From assembly GCA_905233325.1 (NCBI GenBank), contig CAJODU010000062.1:965-10227 (forward strand): a DNA stretch of 9,263 bases, given 5' to 3'. Origin of the DNA: an uncultured Selenomonadaceae bacterium. Lineage in GTDB: Bacteria > Bacillota > Negativicutes > Selenomonadales > Selenomonadaceae. The notes under the pieces are model-generated. The model had not been told where the DNA came from, ran no database searches, and saw nothing but the letters and a program-made list of their open reading frames with translations. Below are positions 6,517 to 9,263 of the stretch, piece after piece. The first letter of the stretch is position 1. Every line of letters begins with the position of its first letter. The position numbers and the translations under genes are program-made.

Positions 6517-7332
6517 ATGAAAAATAAAGAAAAAATTTTTGAAATTCTTCGAGCTGCCGTTGAAACTCCACAAGATAAAGCTGCAGTTGAAGAACTTATT
6601 AACAAAGTCAATAATAATTTGCCAAAAGTTGAGATTGTCGACGATTCACATCAAAAATTCAATGGTGTCACCTATTGCAGAACTAAAAATCAAAATGGGC
6701 ATTATTTTAAATTGATTAGTATGCATCGTGCCGTTTGGACATATTTTAATGGTGAAATACCTGTTGGCTACGACATCCATCATATAGATTTTGACAAAGA
6801 GAATAATGACATCAGTAATTTAATTATGTTGACAAAATCCCAACATCAGAGCTTGCACGGAAAAATCAATGGCGCAAAAACTTACAAAGAACGTAGAATA
6901 TTTACTTGCATAGTTTGCGGAAGAAAGTTTGAAGCTAACGATATGGGGCGCAATCTTTATTGCTCAAATGAATGCCTTGAAACTTACAAGAAAAGAGTTT
7001 TATATACTGATAAACGTATTTGCAAGATGTGCGGCAAAGAGTTCACAGCTTACAAATACAGTAATCATAAATTTTGTTCGCATAAGTGCTCAACCGATTA
7101 TAATAGGCAACAAGGAAATTATAAAAAAAAATGTCCGATTTGTGGTAAAGAATTTTCAACATTGAAGCATGAAAATCATAAATATTGTTCGCCAGAGTGT
7201 GCCAATAAATCACGTCGTCGCAAAGAAATAATTACTTGTAATGTCTGTGGTAAAATATTTGAAGCAAAACCTAGCAAACATAGGAAGTATTGTTCTTGGA
7301 ATTGTTTTTGCTTTGCACGTCGTAATAAATAA
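6517..7332 (+). CDS. HNH homing-type endonuclease with four tandem zinc ribbons
   Basis: This encodes 271 residues from the ATG at 6517, with GAGG at 6503-6506; an in-frame TTG at 6484 would fall in the inverted repeat and is less likely. Residues ~40-115 form an HNH nuclease domain of the HNH_3 type: MHRAVW (His70), IPVGYDIHHID (HHID 88-91), ENNDISNL (Asn97, Asn101), SQHQSLH (His110, His114). Four C-x2-C-x14-C-x3-C units follow with identical spacing: Cys131/134/149/153, 169/172/187/191, 206/209/224/228 and 241/244/259/263. Such ribbons would bind zinc and contribute DNA recognition. HNH proteins of this kind are typically mobile, cutting a target site to promote their own copying. Codons are AT-rich compared with the srl genes. 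It lies antisense to srlE, so it is neither an intein nor a normally oriented intron ORF. Confidence 0.9.
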   Translation: MKNKEKIFEILRAAVETPQDKAAVEELINKVNNNLPKVEIVDDSHQKFNGVTYCRTKNQNGHYFKLISMHRAVWTYFNGEIPVGYDIHHIDFDKENNDISNLIMLTKSQHQSLHGKINGAKTYKERRIFTCIVCGRKFEANDMGRNLYCSNECLETYKKRVLYTDKRICKMCGKEFTAYKYSNHKFCSHKCSTDYNRQQGNYKKKCPICGKEFSTLKHENHKYCSPECANKSRRRKEIITCNVCGKIFEAKPSKHRKYCSWNCFCFARRNK

Positions 7333-7343
7333 TAATCAATAAA

Positions 7344-7388
7344 TCCACTATTGCTGGTTTTGGTAACTACCGATCTGTAATCAGCCAT
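7344..7388 (-). pseudogene. srlE: srlE N-terminal remnant (start codon and about 15 codons)
   Basis: An ATG at 7388 sits 7 bases after AGAGGTGA (7403-7396) and 24 bases after the srlA stop, the place where srlE begins in gut operons. It encodes MADYRSVVTKTSNSG, which resembles the N-terminal strand of SrlE just before the family's GWGGPL block; the match breaks off at that Gly. Reading then continues into antisense of the HNH gene and stops after 70 codons. Pairing with the C-terminal remnant at 5993-6346 accounts for both ends of one split gene. The call rests on position and ribosome site as much as on the short sequence match. Confidence 0.7.
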
Positions 7389-7412
7389 TTTAATTTCACC
7401 TCTCACCTTGAA

Positions 7413-7961
7413 TTAAGCATTTTTGAGCTGCTTGCTGAGTTCAATGCCCTGCTGTTTCTGGACATAGGCGGTGGTAAAGTCCGTGACCCAGCCGCGCAGG
7501 AAATTAATCACGATACCGATAAGCAAGTAACGAAGTGCCAAGTCAACGGTGCTGAAACCGAGAGTTGTGATACCATTTGCAATGCCGAGGAAGACAAAGA
7601 GCTCACCGGGGTTGATGTGTGGGAAGAGACCATTGAGAGTGTGGCAGCAGCCGGAAGCTGAAGCATAGTAGGAAGGTTTGTAGAATTCCGGCAGGAACTT
7701 GCCGAGTGAAAGTGTCATCGGGTTGCAGAAGAAGAATGTACCAATCACAGGCAGAACGATATAGCGGGTGATGGGATTGCCGGCACAAACACCTGCGAAT
7801 TTTTCGATCCTCTCCGTACCAATCATTTTGACGATCGCATTCATCGCGACGAGCAGGACGATAAGCGTCGGAATAATTCCGCTGACCCAGCCTGCAAGCG
7901 TTTCACCGCCCTTGTTGAAGAGCCCTATGAAGGCTTGAGCAAATTGAACCATTACATCCAC
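7413..7961 (-). CDS. srlA: PTS glucitol/sorbitol-specific EIIC subunit (SrlA)
   Basis: This encodes 182 residues of the membrane permease subunit that moves sorbitol across the cytoplasmic membrane while EIIB phosphorylates it. It aligns along its whole length with E. coli SrlA: FIGLFNKGGE, CAGNPITRYIVLPVIGTF, FCNPMTLSLGKFLPE, YKPSYYASAS, NGLFPHINPGELFVFLGIA and RGWVTDFTT. The GTG at 7961 is chosen because AAGGAG lies 8 bases before it and because FIGLF then falls at residue 11 as against 12 in E. coli; the longer GTG start at 7970 would abut the ribosome site. The gene is intact, follows gutM by about 50 bases and is followed 24 bases later by the srlE start. Without its EIIB partner it could not support normal PTS transport. 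Confidence 0.95.
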   Translation of the reverse strand: MDVMVQFAQAFIGLFNKGGETLAGWVSGIIPTLIVLLVAMNAIVKMIGTERIEKFAGVCAGNPITRYIVLPVIGTFFFCNPMTLSLGKFLPEFYKPSYYASASGCCHTLNGLFPHINPGELFVFLGIANGITTLGFSTVDLALRYLLIGIVINFLRGWVTDFTTAYVQKQQGIELSKQLKNA

Positions 7962-8013
7962 AGAAATCACTCCTTAATTTGAGAAAAATTTTTTGAAGGG
8001 ATTTGCGAAAATT

Positions 8014-8414
8014 CTACTGATCATTTTGATTGCTGCTGTCCGCTTGCATCATTTGATAATTTTCATAATCTTTTTTGGCACTCATCACCGCCACAGACTT
8101 CTGAAAATCAAGATTGAGACCTTTGCAGAGTTCGTCGCTGAGTTCAAAGAGCGTCAGACCGTTCAAAATATTAAATTCCTTGAATCCGGCAAAGACGGTG
8201 CGGCCTTCCATAACCTCGCCCTTGATGATCTTGCAATAATCATCAATCACAAGCAAAATCACTACTCCCGTTTGAAATCCGCCCTTTGCCCTGCCGATTG
8301 CAACGCGCCCTTCACGTCTCAAATCTCTGATATGATTGCTAAATTTTTTAAATTGCCAAAGTCCGAGCACAGTTTGAAGAATGTAACCGCAGCGACGACA
8401 AGCCACAGCAGCAT
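8014..8414 (-). pseudogene. gutM: gutM (glucitol operon activator), apparent one-base frameshift near the start
   Basis: GutM is a small protein of gut operons described in E. coli as an activator of the operon, with an N-terminal hydrophobic helix. A strong GGAGGTGA precedes an ATG at 8414 that encodes MLLWLVVAAV, a good first half of that helix, but this frame then leaves the family and stops soon after. The rest of GutM (YILQTVLGLWQFKKF, REGRVAIGRAKGGF, LLVIDD, MEGRTVFAGFKEF) continues in the next frame from about 8385 to a TAG at 8014. Adding one base (for example GTTTAC for GTTAC at 8383-8387) would restore a 133-residue protein. The alternative is a real short protein from a GTG at 8406, but that has a charged, Cys/Arg-rich N-terminus and a worse-placed ribosome site. 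It may be a true mutation or a homopolymer sequencing error. Confidence 0.82.
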
Positions 8415-8450
8415 AATTTCACCTCCCGACAAATAATTATCTATCCAAAT

Positions 8451-9263
8451 TTACTCATTGAGTAAAATTTTGGCGGTCATTTCGTCAGTGATTAACACAT
8501 TAATGATGTGCCCTCTGAGGGCTCCCATGATTGCCGGTACTTTTTCTCTTGAAGTCGCCATTCCAATGCTGTATTTAAGGTTGCGGAGAGTATCAAGACT
8601 CACTGCAATAATCCTGTCACTGAAGTCAGTATGTACTTCACGACCATTTATATCAAAGAAGATTGAGCAAATTTCACCCACTGCACCGGTCTTGTAAAGG
8701 CTCTCAATAGCCTCCCGACCGAAATCACCCATCCACACGAGGTTGGAAGACTTGACCTGTGCGCCAATACCAACTATGGCAATGTCCAATCTCTCCCAGA
8801 AGTTGGAAATTTTTTCGTAGTTAATATCTTGCACGATTGCTTGACGAATCTCCACCGTCCTCGTAATTGCAGGAGCGTAAATATAGTGACTTCTTGCTCC
8901 GAAGGCTCTTGCAAGCTCATAACAGAGAGTATTGACGTGAAATTCGCTGTTGATATTTTCGGGACCGCCGTCAAGAGGAACAAAGTCAGAATTAACTTGC
9001 GGCAGCTTTTCAGCCTCAGCATACCTTGTCAATTCGCGAATGGTAGTTCCCCAGGCAATACCGATAACTTGATTATTAGAGACGATTCGACGAAGGAGGT
9101 TGAGACCGGCACGTGCCATATTTTGCTTGACTGCTTGGAGATCGTAACTCTTCGGAACGATGAAGCACTCTTTCAGTCCGAAACGTTTTTCCATTGCCGT
9201 CTCAAGATCTTCATAATTATCATTTGCTATGGAAATATTGACAATTCCCTGTTCCAACGCACG
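8451..9263 (-). CDS. SorC-family sugar-binding transcriptional regulator, 5' end beyond the window
   Basis: The frame is open to the window edge, giving 270 codons, so the start and the N-terminal helix-turn-helix lie outside. The visible part is the SorC C-terminal effector domain, related to sugar-phosphate isomerase folds: ALEQGIVNI near the edge, VIGIAWGTTIREL, PLDGGPENI, AIVGIGAQ, and the terminal block SIGMATSREKVPAIMGALRG ... NVLITDEMTA. Such regulators sense a phosphorylated sugar and control the adjacent catabolic operon. Here it is upstream of and co-directional with gutM, srlA and the other srl genes, 36 bases before gutM, so it is the likely local regulator in the place of the DeoR-type SrlR of E. 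coli. It may be transcribed with the operon. No promoter is visible because the upstream region is missing. Confidence 0.92.
   Translation of the reverse strand, partial: RALEQGIVNISIANDNYEDLETAMEKRFGLKECFIVPKSYDLQAVKQNMARAGLNLLRRIVSNNQVIGIAWGTTIRELTRYAEAEKLPQVNSDFVPLDGGPENINSEFHVNTLCYELARAFGARSHYIYAPAITRTVEIRQAIVQDINYEKISNFWERLDIAIVGIGAQVKSSNLVWMGDFGREAIESLYKTGAVGEICSIFFDINGREVHTDFSDRIIAVSLDTLRNLKYSIGMATSREKVPAIMGALRGHIINVLITDEMTAKILLNE

Larger units (their letters stand above)
6346..7343 (+). mobile_element. HNH-endonuclease insertion replacing the middle of srlE
   Basis: A segment of about 1 kb, visibly more AT-rich than the srl genes on both sides, lies between the two srlE remnants and carries one gene on the opposite strand with its own promoter and leader hairpin. 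No transposase, long terminal inverted repeats or clear target duplication were seen; a 9-base AAATAATAA occurs near both ends (6345-6353 and 7327-7335) but is low complexity. The boundaries are set by where SrlE similarity ends and are good to perhaps 10 bases. The insertion comes with loss of ~190 srlE codons, so it is not a simple insertion. Confidence 0.7.

Noticed and set aside
6345..7335. The 9-base AAATAATAA near both ends of the insertion as a target-site duplication
   Set aside because: It is low complexity, the right copy overlaps the HNH stop codon, and the insertion is accompanied by a deletion, so a simple duplication is not expected.
6346..7343. A group I intron or intein in srlE
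   Set aside because: The HNH gene is antisense to srlE, no intein splice motifs are present, and the two srlE parts do not adjoin because ~190 codons are missing, so splicing could not restore the protein.
7176..7406. A 76-codon minus-strand frame as an independent gene
   Set aside because: Its first part is the srlE start and its remainder is antisense to the HNH gene, so it is a broken srlE reading and not a separate protein.

Overview
The window looks like chromosome from an anaerobic, diderm (outer-membrane-bearing) Firmicute, most likely a Negativicute of the Selenomonas/Megamonas type. This is an inference. It rests on a PagL-like outer-membrane beta-barrel with a signal peptide and C-terminal Phe beside Firmicute-type ScpB, MmcQ/YjbR and gut-operon proteins, on strong AGGAGG-type ribosome sites, and on an indolepyruvate:ferredoxin oxidoreductase subunit. 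Every gene except one reads on the minus strand.

Layout from left to right. Positions 1-1600 hold two closely spaced minus-strand genes: an MmcQ/YjbR-family protein, then a methyltransferase/glycosyltransferase-like protein cut by the window edge. Positions 1710-3271 form an envelope unit with its own promoter: undecaprenyl-diphosphatase (uppP), then a PagL-type lipid A deacylase-like protein. Positions 3270-4370 hold iorB and scpB, overlapping by one base (TAATG) and ending in a Rho-independent terminator that contains the scpB stop codon. Positions 4441-4568 hold a tRNA-Ser(UGA) with a clean sigma-70-type promoter.

Positions 4602-9263 are a glucitol/sorbitol PTS operon on the minus strand, ending in a strong terminator at 4602-4630. 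Transcription order is a SorC-family regulator (5' end beyond the window), gutM, srlA (EIIC), srlE (EIIB plus second membrane part), and a fused gene joining EIIA(Gut) to sorbitol-6-phosphate dehydrogenase (srlB-srlD). The pathway would import sorbitol as sorbitol-6-phosphate and oxidise it to fructose-6-phosphate, and the fusion puts phosphotransfer and oxidation on one chain.

The operon as read here is damaged. srlE keeps only its ribosome site and about 15 first codons (7344-7388) and about its last 115 codons (5993-6346). Roughly 190 codons, including the whole EIIB domain, are missing. In their place is an AT-rich segment of about 1 kb carrying a plus-strand HNH endonuclease gene with four tandem zinc ribbons, its own promoter and a hairpin leader. 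gutM also appears to have lost one base near 8385. Either the sorbitol system is decaying after a mobile endonuclease inserted, or the contig is chimeric at a repeated HNH element. This, together with the EIIA-dehydrogenase fusion, is the most interesting part of the window.
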